A DNA stretch of 64,000 nt, taken from positions 50,061,227 through 50,125,226 of the forward strand of contig NC_089781.1 of NCBI RefSeq assembly GCF_040412425.1. The letters run 5' to 3'. The notes under the pieces are model-generated. The model searched no databases, was not told the origin of the DNA, and saw nothing but the letters and a program-made list of their open reading frames with translations. The translations under genes and the position numbers were made by a program. Origin of the DNA: Macrobrachium rosenbergii. Its lineage: Eukaryota; Arthropoda; Malacostraca; Decapoda; Palaemonidae. Positions 43,034 through 55,625 of this stretch are shown here, piece after piece. How positions within the stretch are numbered: the first letter of the stretch is position 1; each line of letters starts with the position of its first letter.

Positions 43034-43468
43034 ATTACAGATAGTTTTGATAAAAGAATTGATCAGGACACAGATGAATCTTTTTTGTTTGCACAGGTTA
43101 ACAAAAATCTATCAAAATGCCCGACACTAGAACTCCTCAAATCTAGGAAATGATGCAGGAGCCAAATCATGTGCTTGAAGGTGGAATTGAGGAAAACCTC
43201 AGAGAGATCAGTAACAACAATTCGTTGTTTTAATTGTGATAAAATAGGACATAGTAAATCAAATTGCAGAGTGAGATATTGTTCAGCTTGCAAATCTTCA
43301 GACCATGGATGGAGATTTTGCCCAGCCACAAAGAATAGAGAATATTCAAGGAATACACGGGGTAGTTTTAATAGATATGACAGGAGAATTCCACATGATG
43401 CAAGTTCTAGGTACACAAACGAACATCAGAATTTTCACAAGATAAGTTCGAAGACGGACACAGGATAA
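43034..43468 (+). pseudogene. gag C-terminal part (errantivirus-like)
   Basis: Resumes after the mag-like element. From 43169 an open frame carries a CCHC knuckle CFNCDKIGHSKSNC and a second Cys/His cluster CSACKSSDHGWRFC (about 43215-43330), the nucleocapsid. The stop overlaps the next ATG as TAATG at 43466-43470, the usual gag-pol junction resolved by ribosomal frameshifting in this group (inference). Confidence 0.82.
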
Positions 43469-43830
43469 TGAGCAATCAGGTCTTAGAATCACCAGAACCT
43501 AGGCCGATTGTACGTGGATTTTCTAATGGCAGTGAAATTTCTATCTTCATTGATTCTGGTAGCTCAGTTAACCTAGTAAATGCTAACGTTTTTCACTCGA
43601 AGTTTCCAGAGTGTAAATTAGTCCCTACTAATGAGACAGTGTGTGACGTACAAGCGAAGAAACTGAATATTTTAGGTTCGTCATTTCTTACACTTTGTAT
43701 CGGCGAAAAGACAATAGTAGAGTAATTTTTGGTCATAGAAGGATTAGCCTTAGGTGAAATGGTTTTGCTAGGACACCCTTCTTGCATGCGACATAACATC
43801 AACATTCTTACGGGAATTCAGGGGATTACA
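43468..43830 (+). pseudogene. Aspartic protease (errantivirus-like)
   Basis: ISIFIDSGSSVNLVN (about 43533-43580) contains the D-S-G active site. An in-frame TAA at 43723-43725 interrupts the domain; beyond it the same frame continues with FLVIEGLALGEMVLLGHP, the protease end, and on into RT (43729-45342). Apart from this stop the domain appears complete. Confidence 0.85.
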
Positions 43831-45342
43831 ATAGGTGAGCCAGGTTGTTTTGTTCCATATATACACAGGGAAAAAACTTGTGTGAAACCCAAGACGCAGT
43901 CTGAGACATGTGTAACACAGTCATTAGAGAGTGAAGATATTTCGCAAAAGTCTTTCAAAGGATTTTTGTTGGATGATATTGAATTGCAACCGCGAGTTCC
44001 TACATTGGTTAAAGTGTCGGTGAAAGAGAAAAAGTTTCCTTCTCAAGTATGCGTTGTTGAGGGAACCGAGAAATTCAAAGACGTTGTGAGTACGGTGTCA
44101 GTGAATGAAGTTTCAGTCGCAGGCGTAACTACAGTAGAATTAGTTAGCTATCAAGACTCAGTGAAAAAATATCACAAGGGTACTTATGTAATTGATTTTG
44201 AAAAGTTTAAGGAAGAACATAAGATAGTGAGTTTTTGTGGAGACAGTAACACGTTTCCCAGGGAGGAGCTACAATTCAGAAGTCAAGTTCTTCACGAACA
44301 TTTGGCTAAAGCTGATTATTCCGAGTATTCAGATAAAGTAGAGAAAGTGTTGAAAGAATATTTAGATATCATTGCTTTGAAGGGAGATAAATTAGGAGTT
44401 ACAGATGTTTTAGAACATTCAATTCGCCTAGAGAAAGGTACAAATCCCATTTATATTCCAGCATATCGAATTCCCTTTAAGATCAGAGAGGAAGTAGAAA
44501 AGGAAGTTCAGAGATGGGAGTCGGAAGGAATTATCAGGCAAAGCTCTTCACCCTATAACTTTCCTTTATTAGCGGTTCCGAAGAAAGACGGTAGTATCAG
44601 AGTTTGTGTAGACTTTCGTAAATTGAACGAAAAGACATGCCCAGATAGATATCCTGTAGCTTGTTTGCCTGATTTGTTTGTTGAGATCGGTGGCAAGAAT
44701 ATATATTCATCTATAGATCTTATGCAAGGGTTTCTACAGGTTCCGCTTTGCGAGAGTAGCCGTAAATATACAGCATTTTCGGTACCAAAGGGACATTACG
44801 AGTTTAATAGGATGCCTTTTGGATTACAAGGGTCCCCAATAACATTTACTAGACTGGTTAACACAGTACTTCATGGTTTGTTAGGAAAGTCGGTGTTTGT
44901 GTACATGGATGACATTCTCATATGCACAGATACGACTGAAGAACATCTAAAGGTGTTGAAAGAAGTCCTCAAGCGATTACGGTTCGCTGGATTAAAGGTC
45001 AAGTTGGCCAAATGTGAGTTTCTGAAGAGAAAAATTGTCTATTTAGGTCATGTTATCTCTAAAGAGGGAGTCAGAGTGAATGATGAGAAAGTTAAAACCA
45101 TTGTGAGTTTTCCAGTTCCCAAAACCAGGAAACAGATTCGTTCATTCCTAGGTATGTCGGGTTTCTTTCGCCGTTTTGTGCGGAATTTTTCTACAATAGC
45201 GTCTCCATTGACAGATTTGTTACAAGAAGACGTTAAGTTTGTTTGGGGTGACAGTCAGCAATTAGCTTTTGAGAAGCTTAAGAATGCTTTGGTGAACCCA
45301 CCTGTTTTGAAGTTCCAGATTTTAGTCAACCGTTCACCTTAG
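43729..45342 (+). CDS. Reverse transcriptase frame of pol (errantivirus-like)
   Basis: A 537-codon open frame, long for this window. Residues 1-30 are the protease end; about 170-200 carry HSIRLEKGTNPIYIPAYR; KKDGSIRVCVDFRKLNE marks the fingers; SIDLMQGFLQVPL holds the motif A Asp; NRMPFGLQGSPITFTRL follows; FVYMDDILICTD has an intact YxDD box (about 44900-44935); the thumb has YLGHVISKEGVRV and SFLGMSGFFRRFVRNF. The frame ends by a frameshift at the start of RNase H. The polymerase core looks complete, though no intact Gag-Pol can be made from this copy. Confidence 0.9.
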   Translation: MVIEGLALGEMVLLGHPSCMRHNINILTGIQGITIGEPGCFVPYIHREKTCVKPKTQSETCVTQSLESEDISQKSFKGFLLDDIELQPRVPTLVKVSVKEKKFPSQVCVVEGTEKFKDVVSTVSVNEVSVAGVTTVELVSYQDSVKKYHKGTYVIDFEKFKEEHKIVSFCGDSNTFPREELQFRSQVLHEHLAKADYSEYSDKVEKVLKEYLDIIALKGDKLGVTDVLEHSIRLEKGTNPIYIPAYRIPFKIREEVEKEVQRWESEGIIRQSSSPYNFPLLAVPKKDGSIRVCVDFRKLNEKTCPDRYPVACLPDLFVEIGGKNIYSSIDLMQGFLQVPLCESSRKYTAFSVPKGHYEFNRMPFGLQGSPITFTRLVNTVLHGLLGKSVFVYMDDILICTDTTEEHLKVLKEVLKRLRFAGLKVKLAKCEFLKRKIVYLGHVISKEGVRVNDEKVKTIVSFPVPKTRKQIRSFLGMSGFFRRFVRNFSTIASPLTDLLQEDVKFVWGDSQQLAFEKLKNALVNPPVLKFQILVNRSP

Positions 45343-45712
45343 TGACTGACGCGAGTCAGGAAGGTATAGGTGCGTGTTTGATGCAGAAATTTGAGGAAAA
45401 TTACACCCAATTGCTTTTTATAGCAGAAAGTTCAAAACGCGTGGTAGTAACGAAAGGCTGATGTCAGTTGTGGACCAGGAGGCTTTTCGCAGTCGTCTCT
45501 AGCCTTCTTCATTTTAAGATGTTGTTGTTGGGAAATAAAGTTGAGATTTTTACAGATCATCAACCGTTGTTAGAGCTTTTAATAAGCCAAATTTGTCAGC
45601 CAAGAGAGCGCGTTGTTTTTGACATTGAGAGATTTTGATGCAAACCTCAAATACATTGAAGGTAAGCATAATGTGGTTGCAGATGCTTTGAGCAGATATT
45701 TTCCAGTCGAGG
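45343..45712 (+). pseudogene. RNase H (errantivirus-like)
   Basis: VTDASQEGIGACLMQ (about 45340-45385) gives the first catalytic Asp in a frame different from RT. VEIFTDHQPLLELF (about 45540-45582) and the end DANLKYIEGKHNVVADALSR (about 45628-45690) follow in other frames; the last part is fused to integrase. At least two frameshifts lie inside the domain. Confidence 0.85.
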
Positions 45713-47154
45713 ATGAGGGAGTGCAATCCGAATCCTGTGTGGGAGACGAGAGTAAACATTTGGTGTCTAATGTCTCGGATACTGGTAGTTCTGAGATATC
45801 GCATGTAGAGGACATACACGTTCCTACAGTGCATACTTCAGGGAGAAATAGTGAGTCGGCAGTCTCGGGAGAGATTGTTGTTCGTGATATTGAGGGTAAC
45901 GCTGTGTGTTATATTACAGGTGAAAATGTCACTTGGGACATAGGCTTGCTCGAACAAAAGCAAGATGAAGATAAATTTTTGTCAGATGCTAAGGCATTTC
46001 TTAGGGGAGTTTCACCGAAGAAGGGGTATAAGTTGCCTTTTTCTGGTCTAGAGTTGGAGAATAATTTATTGGTGAGGAAAGTTAAGTATAACTTGCGAAG
46101 TACTCGAAGCATGGGTGAAATTACACAAATCATCGTGCCAGAGAGTCTAGTATCACAAGTTCTAGACATTGTACATTGTAAATTTGGTTCTCCTCATTTA
46201 GGTGTGGACAAGACGTATGAAAACGTCAGGTCAAAGTTCTTTTGGAAAAATATGTTTTCCGCAGTGGAGGCCTTTGTAAAGAGTTGCACTGTTTGCAATG
46301 CGAATAAGCCGGCTACGACGGTGTCGTGTTGTTTGGGTTCGTATCCCGTACCACATAGGCCGTTTCAGAGAGTGCATATGGATATTCTGGGTAACTTCTC
46401 AGAGTCCGCTTATGGTTATAGACCTTTATTAGTAGTTGTTGACGAGTTAACTCGTTTTGTTGAGATTTTCCCACTGAAATACAAGTCAGCTGAGGAAGTT
46501 GCTATAGCGTTCTTTAAAGGGATAATTTGTAGATATGGTGTTCCTGAATGTCTGATCACAGACAATGGTAGGGAGTTTATTAATAAGACTTTAGAGGGTC
46601 TTGCCAATTTATTGGGGATAAAGAAAGTATCTATAATCCCGTATAGACCTGAAGCGAATGGGTTATGTGAGAGGGCGAATCGGAAAGTAATCGAAGCTTT
46701 ACGCATGACAGTGGGTGGTTCCGATACACATTGGGACAGATCTCTGGATGAAGTGCGATATAGTATCAATACTATGACGAATGACACAATTAAGATATCT
46801 CCAGCAGAAGCTTTGTATGGGTACAAGTTGAAAGGACCTTTTGATTTGTTACCAGAGCGAGTTCAGGGTGATGTTACGGTCACTTCGTTGATAAATACAG
46901 CGAGAGAAAGATTTGCACGTATCAGTAAAGAACTTGAACTGAGTTCGCGCGCAATGGTAGAGAAAAGTAACGCGAAATCGAGGGGAGTAGCTTTTTCGAT
47001 GGGTGATAGAGTGTTTGTTAAAGTGAATGTTCGGAATGATCTGAATTATAAATTAAGTCCGAAGTTCCACGGACCTTTTGAGATTGTAGAGATCAAAAGA
47101 GGGAATAGATTTGTAGTAAAAGATGTAAATACTGGTGTGACGAAATTAAGTTAA
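45613..47154 (+). CDS. Integrase frame of pol (errantivirus-like)
   Basis: A 513-codon open frame. It begins with the RNase H end, then an acidic linker, the zinc region (HCKFGSPHLG about 46170-46200 and CTVCNAN about 46290), and the core with HMDILG, CLITDNGREF and PEANGLCERANRK, giving the D, D and E catalytic residues in order (about 46375-46690). A C-terminal PKFHGPFEIVEIKRGNRFVV supplies the GPY/F module (about 47060-47120). The integrase domain looks complete. It is the best preserved enzyme of this element. Confidence 0.92.
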   Translation: MFLTLRDFDANLKYIEGKHNVVADALSRYFPVEDEGVQSESCVGDESKHLVSNVSDTGSSEISHVEDIHVPTVHTSGRNSESAVSGEIVVRDIEGNAVCYITGENVTWDIGLLEQKQDEDKFLSDAKAFLRGVSPKKGYKLPFSGLELENNLLVRKVKYNLRSTRSMGEITQIIVPESLVSQVLDIVHCKFGSPHLGVDKTYENVRSKFFWKNMFSAVEAFVKSCTVCNANKPATTVSCCLGSYPVPHRPFQRVHMDILGNFSESAYGYRPLLVVVDELTRFVEIFPLKYKSAEEVAIAFFKGIICRYGVPECLITDNGREFINKTLEGLANLLGIKKVSIIPYRPEANGLCERANRKVIEALRMTVGGSDTHWDRSLDEVRYSINTMTNDTIKISPAEALYGYKLKGPFDLLPERVQGDVTVTSLINTARERFARISKELELSSRAMVEKSNAKSRGVAFSMGDRVFVKVNVRNDLNYKLSPKFHGPFEIVEIKRGNRFVVKDVNTGVTKLS

Positions 47155-47209
47155 AGTTAAAGAAAGTTGGGGTGTAATGGAACATTTGTATATAGTTTGA
47201 GGGATAAAT

Positions 47210-47243
47210 GTGTTGATGTTTGTATATACTGTATATAATACTT

Positions 47244-47277
<34 letters not shown>

Positions 47278-48585
47278 TCTCGTGTTCATTTTGAGTGAAG
47301 TAGGGAATGGGAGAAGTAAAAGAGCAGCACCTTTAGTTCTTTTAGGTGTTGGCGTGATTGCTGCAATTGGAGCAATGTCCATTGGGAGTTTAGTCAAAGT
47401 AGCAGAAGTTCAAAAGGACTTAATAGCTCAAGGGAAACAGTTAAATCAGTTGCAAGAAAGTAATAAGAAGTTGAGTAATAGTTTTGAAACAATGAGACGT
47501 TCTTTGAATGATTTGTCAGTTTCAGTGGAAGGTTTGAAAGAAGATCTTGATGTGACAATTACATTCCTTACGATCCAACATACCGTTCTTAATGTTGAGA
47601 AAGAAACTGATTCTCTAAGGACAGAAGTGCAAATGCAAGTTAAAGCAATTATTGCTGCAGCAGATGGTCGTGTGTATGGTGATATATTACCTTTGGGATA
47701 CTTAGAAAATGTTCTAAGGAATTCCGCTTATCTACATGGAGCGAAAGTATTGTTTGCGGGAGGAGATTTGTATTTATATTATAATGTTTTGAGGGTGAGA
47801 TTGTCTGATCGGGGATTGATAGTATACGTTCCTGTCAGTACGATGAAGCCTTTTGTTAGTTTTGTTATTAGACCTTTTCCGAGTGCTTTTGGAGACTTAG
47901 TAGTGATATGGAAGGGATTAGAGATCATGTTCATTTTGGGAGATCAATATCAGGGTTTGGGAGTTGATTATAAGACAGGTTGTACCTTGGTTAGGGAGAA
48001 GTATGTGTGTGACAGTAATGTTTTCCAGTTGCAAGTTGTATCTGTGGGTGGTTGTGAATTGTCTTTAGTTCATAGACAGACTCCGACTGAATGTGACTTT
48101 ATACAGTTTCCACGTGAATACCACATGATGACCACCAGTACTCTAACGCCCTGTATTGCAAAGAATGCTCCATTACGACGATGTGCCAGAATAACCAGAC
48201 GACGACGTTCGTTCCTCGAGGGTCCAAGCTGTTCGATTCATCCAGCAGAATCCTGTCTATGGACTTTCTCGTACTTAGCCGTGCTGTGTTCAACAGTTCC
48301 GAGAAGATAATCATGCGTCATATGCATAACGATCACGATATAGTTCCAGTGCCTTCGACAGAGATACCGATGACTGTCCCGCCGATGGAAGAGATCGAGG
48401 ATCCGTTCATGGTCGAGTACCGTGAATATTTGTTGCCATCCATCTTAATAATTTTAGTGGCTATTTTTCTGATAGTTCTTATTATGGGAGTAGTAAAGCT
48501 CATTTGTGCTTGTAAGACTTCATGCAAGTGCTCTAAGACAATACCCCCAGTAGATGTGCAAGTACGTCATGAGGGCAATACCTAA
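47210..48585 (+). pseudogene. Envelope-like protein, truncated and frameshifted
   Basis: Errantivirus-type env would mediate membrane fusion. A furin-type site RSKR (about 47305-47320) is followed by a hydrophobic, Gly/Ala-rich fusion-peptide-like stretch, then a coiled-coil region and a Cys-bearing ectodomain in a frame to 48310. A frameshift near 48150-48180 moves the rest to another frame (48181-48585), which holds one strong transmembrane segment (about 48430-48510) and a short Cys-rich tail. Almost nothing precedes the furin site except a hydrophobic stretch encoded by a 32-T run, so the usual upstream subunit is missing. Confidence 0.82.
47245..47276 (+). repeat. Homopolymer of 32 T
   Basis: Lies between the integrase stop and the env furin site, where the env signal peptide and first subunit should be. 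It could be an insertion scar, for example of a reversed poly(A) tail, or a sequencing-unstable tract. Confidence 0.95.
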
Positions 48586-48590
48586 AGCTG

Positions 48591-48707
48591 TGGTTCAGTA
48601 GACATTGCTAATTGAGCATAAGCCCTATCTGTTATGTTTTATACATATGCTTTTGTTTTAGTTTGCCGTTAAGGAGAGCGAGACGCTCTTATGGGGTGGA
48701 CGAGCAC
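48591..48707 (+). other. 3' untranslated region and polypurine tract
   Basis: Short gap between env and the 3' LTR. Purine-rich stretches AAGGAGAGCGAGA (48671-48683) and ATGGGGTGGA (48691-48700) are candidates for the polypurine tract. Confidence 0.5.
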
Positions 48708-49725
48708 TATTTCAGAAAATATGGCCGATTTAACATTGGCAGGTACAGAGATGTGATGGAAGAATTTTTGGTTGTGAGATGGTACTGTCGTGAACTCGTC
48801 ACTTGCAGAATCGTTGCATTCAGCAAATAGTTGATCATCTCAGCAGTTAATGTGATGAACACGCGATATTGGTCATATGTCACCAAGTTGACCAAGTTGG
48901 TATGTGCGTACATGAGTTCGTGTGTTACAGAATCTCGATTTTGTGTCTAATTCTGCCCAAAAATTAGTTCGGCCGTTCATTAGCAGAACTAGAGCGAGAT
49001 CGTGAAGACATTATCTTTGAGTGTGGCAAGCTCTTAGAATTGGCAGAATAAGGTACAGTTCAGACTCTTCGTTTTTCTGTGTGAATTGTGAACTTATGGT
49101 CTTTTACCATATTTCAAGACATTTTTGAACTTGTGTGGGAAGTGGATGTAGCATTTTACCATTTCAATATTCTATTTTATTGTGTTCTATATTTTACCAG
49201 TATGCTATTTACTCATGCATTTTAGACTTTTCATTATTGTGTTTTGCACTTGCATATTTTGGGAGAGTATTATTTTGTGCTTAATTTCTTCGACAGATGT
49301 CATGGTTGTGGTGATGACTTTGTGGGTGAGATAACATGATGTTATCATGTTGGTGTGATCATAGAGAAAGACAGATGCAAACCTTTGCAATGTCTATTAT
49401 TTTATGTGGGAGACTTGAGACTAGACTTTACAAAGTCTATAATGGAACATGTGAGAATTTTTGAATTTGCAGGCTATTAGCCATAATCAGATTTTTAGTT
49501 GGACTGAGACTAAATCTTGAGTTAGATGTTTTCTTACTTGACAATTTCATTTATGATGCATTTTAATCTTTGCTTTGTTTGTTCATTACTTGTTGGGTTG
49601 CTTTAAATAATAAATCTATTTTTGTAGGAAAGATTGAGTTTTCCTTGTATGACCCATTTCATTTCTTTAATGTGGAATGAGAGAGAGAGAGAAATCCATG
49701 CGAGAACGAAAGAGATCTTTGTGAC

Positions 49726-49773
<48 letters not shown>

Positions 49774-49964
49774 TGAGAAGAGAGAGAGAGAGAGAGAGAG
49801 AGAGGGCCACGTGAGATACCCGCTGAGAAAAAGACTCGCTGTTAAAAGAGAGAGAGAGGAAAAAAGGGCCGAACTCCCCCATCGTCTTCTGAAGACAGAC
49901 CAATCGGTATGTTACGTAATATTCCTACCCGGAATATTCTTATCTGTTTCCAAACGGTTGTAAC

Positions 49965-49967
<3 letters not shown>
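48708..49967 (+). repeat. 3' LTR of errantivirus-like element
   Basis: About 1.26 kb, matching 35887-36954 over its first kilobase. A (GA)n stretch (49729-49800) lies near the end, followed by 160 bp absent from the 5' copy. The exact end is blurred by the TA run. Confidence 0.85.

Positions 49968-50048
<81 letters not shown>
49968..50048. repeat. (TA)n microsatellite at the insertion junction
   Basis: About 80 bp of TA repeats between the errantivirus-like LTR and the resumed copia LTR. It probably grew from a TATA target duplication; TATATATG is found at the other junction (about 35875-35882). Confidence 0.9.
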
Positions 50049-50158
50049 CGAACGACGGACGCTCTTGGCCTTCGCTGATGCCAGGCAGTAAATTTAAAAT
50101 CAAATATTATAAAAAGAGACAAAACTGAGAATCATACGTCTAGACTAATATTTTAACA
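50044..50158 (-). repeat. Copia 5' LTR, outer part
   Basis: Aligns with 16377-16484 (CGAACGAC... to TTTTAACA). Followed immediately by GGTAA, the duplicate of 16168-16172, and by the minisatellite. Confidence 0.88.
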
Positions 50159-50205
50159 GGTAAGACCTATTCATTTCTGATCCCCGTAAGACCTTTTTGA
50201 CTGAT
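50159..50205 (+). repeat. Remnant of the 26-bp splice-site-like minisatellite
   Basis: GGTAAGACCTATTCATTTC then TGATCCCCGTAAGACC: under two degenerate units of the 13401-16172 array on the far side of the copia insertion. Confidence 0.85.
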
Positions 50206-51765
<1,560 letters not shown>

Positions 51766-51793
51766 TGTATATAAATCACGGTGTGATAAAAAA

Positions 51794-54140
<2,347 letters not shown>

Positions 54141-54147
54141 TACTAAC
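54141..54147 (+). promoter_or_regulatory. Putative branch point TACTAAC
   Basis: Exact match to the strongest branch-point consensus, 41 nt before the CAG acceptor at 54186-54188, with a T-rich stretch between (CTGTTGTTTGTTGCACAG). Confidence 0.5.
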
Positions 54148-54188
54148 CTGCTTCATGTCCTAAAGTTGATCTGTTGTTTGTTGCACAG

Positions 54189-54361
54189 TACAACCTTCAA
54201 CTTCAACTTCCAGTACGTGTGTCCCCAAACCTGGACACTCGGGAAAGTAGCATGAGACACATTTCTACAGAACTGAGGCAAATGGAAGGTAATCTATGTC
54301 TTTCGGCCATTGTCCCAGATTTTGAAGATTTTAAGCAAGCTGCTAACCCTCAATGGAACTG
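54189..54361 (+). CDS. Putative internal exon of a host gene
   Basis: 173-bp open segment bounded by a CAG acceptor (54186-54188) and a CTG|GTGAGA donor at 54361/54362, with TACTAAC upstream. The reading frame gives about 57 residues with ordinary non-repetitive composition, including LQLPVRVSPNLDTRESS and AIVPDFEDFKQAANPQWN. It shows no retroelement motif. The protein is not recognised. The Gypsy LTR that follows starts at 54366, so only the first four or five intron bases are host sequence. A chance open frame next to splice-like signals cannot be excluded. Confidence 0.45.
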
Positions 54362-54365
54362 GTGA

Positions 54366-55313
54366 GATTATCTCTCCCTTTTATGTTCTTTGTTGTATGT
54401 TTGTATGGATTTTAGTCTTTCTCTTCTTACCTTGGTTGCTTTCGAGGTGTCCTTCAGATCGCTTCGCTGATGATGTGCTATCTTCCTTTTATATTTATTA
54501 TTTTTAAGTATTGATATCTCTCAGAAAGGCGTATAGAGACGAGATCGGTAATTTCTTCACTTTAATTAGTACTTAGTATTATAAAGATCAGTACAAAATT
54601 AACAAGTTACAATTGTAGAAAACGAATCACTCTTGACTCAGTCTATATGGGGAACACTGAAGCGAGGGGAGACGTACTCTCCCTTGAACCCCTAGAAAAC
54701 TTGTTATCTGCAATCTCCACCTCCTTCTAGCCTTATTGGAAGGATTAATCAGCAAGGCCTCCCCTTCAAGTAGCTGATTGGAAGGACTGTAGTGGGTGTG
54801 ATTCAAATCTCTCCTTAGAGGACTTGATTGGAGGTGATCTTAGGAGGGTGTGTGAAAGACCCTCCCAAACATAATTGATTGGAGGTTGAAGAAGTACATC
54901 ACTTGGGCCAACCCCCAAATTCCTGGAACTTCCACGAAAATGCCTCCCTGAGAAGGCGGGGCTATAGAACCAGCTGCTGTAAGCATTTAGGCTGTGCTGA
55001 CTCATGACTTGGTTAGCTTAATTGCGAGGCCATTATTTCTCACTTTTACGACTGTTTTTATGGCTTCAACACGATATACTGCTTATGGTTTCTGCCTCGA
55101 TCAGCGTATTGATAACACGATACAACAACAGCTTTTGGGTATTATCACTGTGCTCTGTGCCTCTCTCTTTATTCTTATTTCTCTCTCCTTCTCTCTCCTA
55201 ACTTTTTCTCTTTTCTATATCTCTCTCTCTCTCTTTTCTATCTAATTTCCCTATCTATTCTACACCACAACATCACTCAGTCACACTACCTCACACTGCC
55301 CTCAGTGTGACAA
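54366..55313 (-). repeat. 3' LTR of second env-bearing element
   Basis: 54366-54690 matches 63683-64000 almost perfectly. The inner boundary cannot be fixed because the partner is cut by the window. A candidate end is the inverted repeat TCACACTGCCCTCAGTGTGA (55293-55312); a purine-rich tract on the minus strand at about 55170-55255 could instead place it near 55160. Confidence 0.75.
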
Positions 55314-55625
55314 AAAGAATATAGTTCAATGGATGATTGCAAAATCACACAAACAAAATAAAGTATTTATATGATTGCCCATCAAGTAAATTAAAAAAAT
55401 ATTTAAATTGCACAAACTGTGTCAATGCACTAATGCAAAAAAAAATCAATTAAGAATATATGGTAGAAAATACACATATTATATCATGAATCAAAAGAGA
55501 TACATATACATACATATACATATATTTTTAATTATTATACTGTAAAAATTGTTAATTGTTTTAACACATAATACAAATAATAATGCATAAAGAATTCAGT
55601 AGTAAATTATGTCTATAAGATCATT
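55314..55625. other. Untranslated region between env and 3' LTR
   Basis: A/T-rich with no reading frame; includes a short ATACAT repeat near 55505-55525. Confidence 0.6.

Larger units (their letters stand above)
35879..50043 (+). mobile_element. Errantivirus-like Ty3/Gypsy element with env
   Basis: Plus-strand element lying in the copia 5' LTR. LTRs are at 35887-36954 (partial) and 48708-49967; gag 37860-38317 and 43034-43468; protease, RT, RNase H and integrase 43468-47154; env 47210-48585. A mag-like element (38318-43033) splits gag, and a family A remnant (36955-37457) replaced the end of the 5' LTR. Insertion at a TATA site fits the known preference of gypsy-type errantiviruses. Confidence 0.85.
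16173..50158 (-). mobile_element. Ty1/Copia retrotransposon carrying nested insertions
   Basis: Copia-type element on the minus strand, cut into segments. Its 3' LTR is 16173-16484. Coding pieces lie at 17090-17885, 21083-21716, 22111-23543, 25359-25801 and 35229-35374. The 5' LTR is 35676-35878 joined to 50044-50158. GGTAA flanks both ends (16168-16172 and 50159-50163). Domain order gag, protease, integrase, RT, RNase H is the copia order. Removing the nested elements leaves about 5 kb, a normal size. All genes are broken. Confidence 0.88.
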
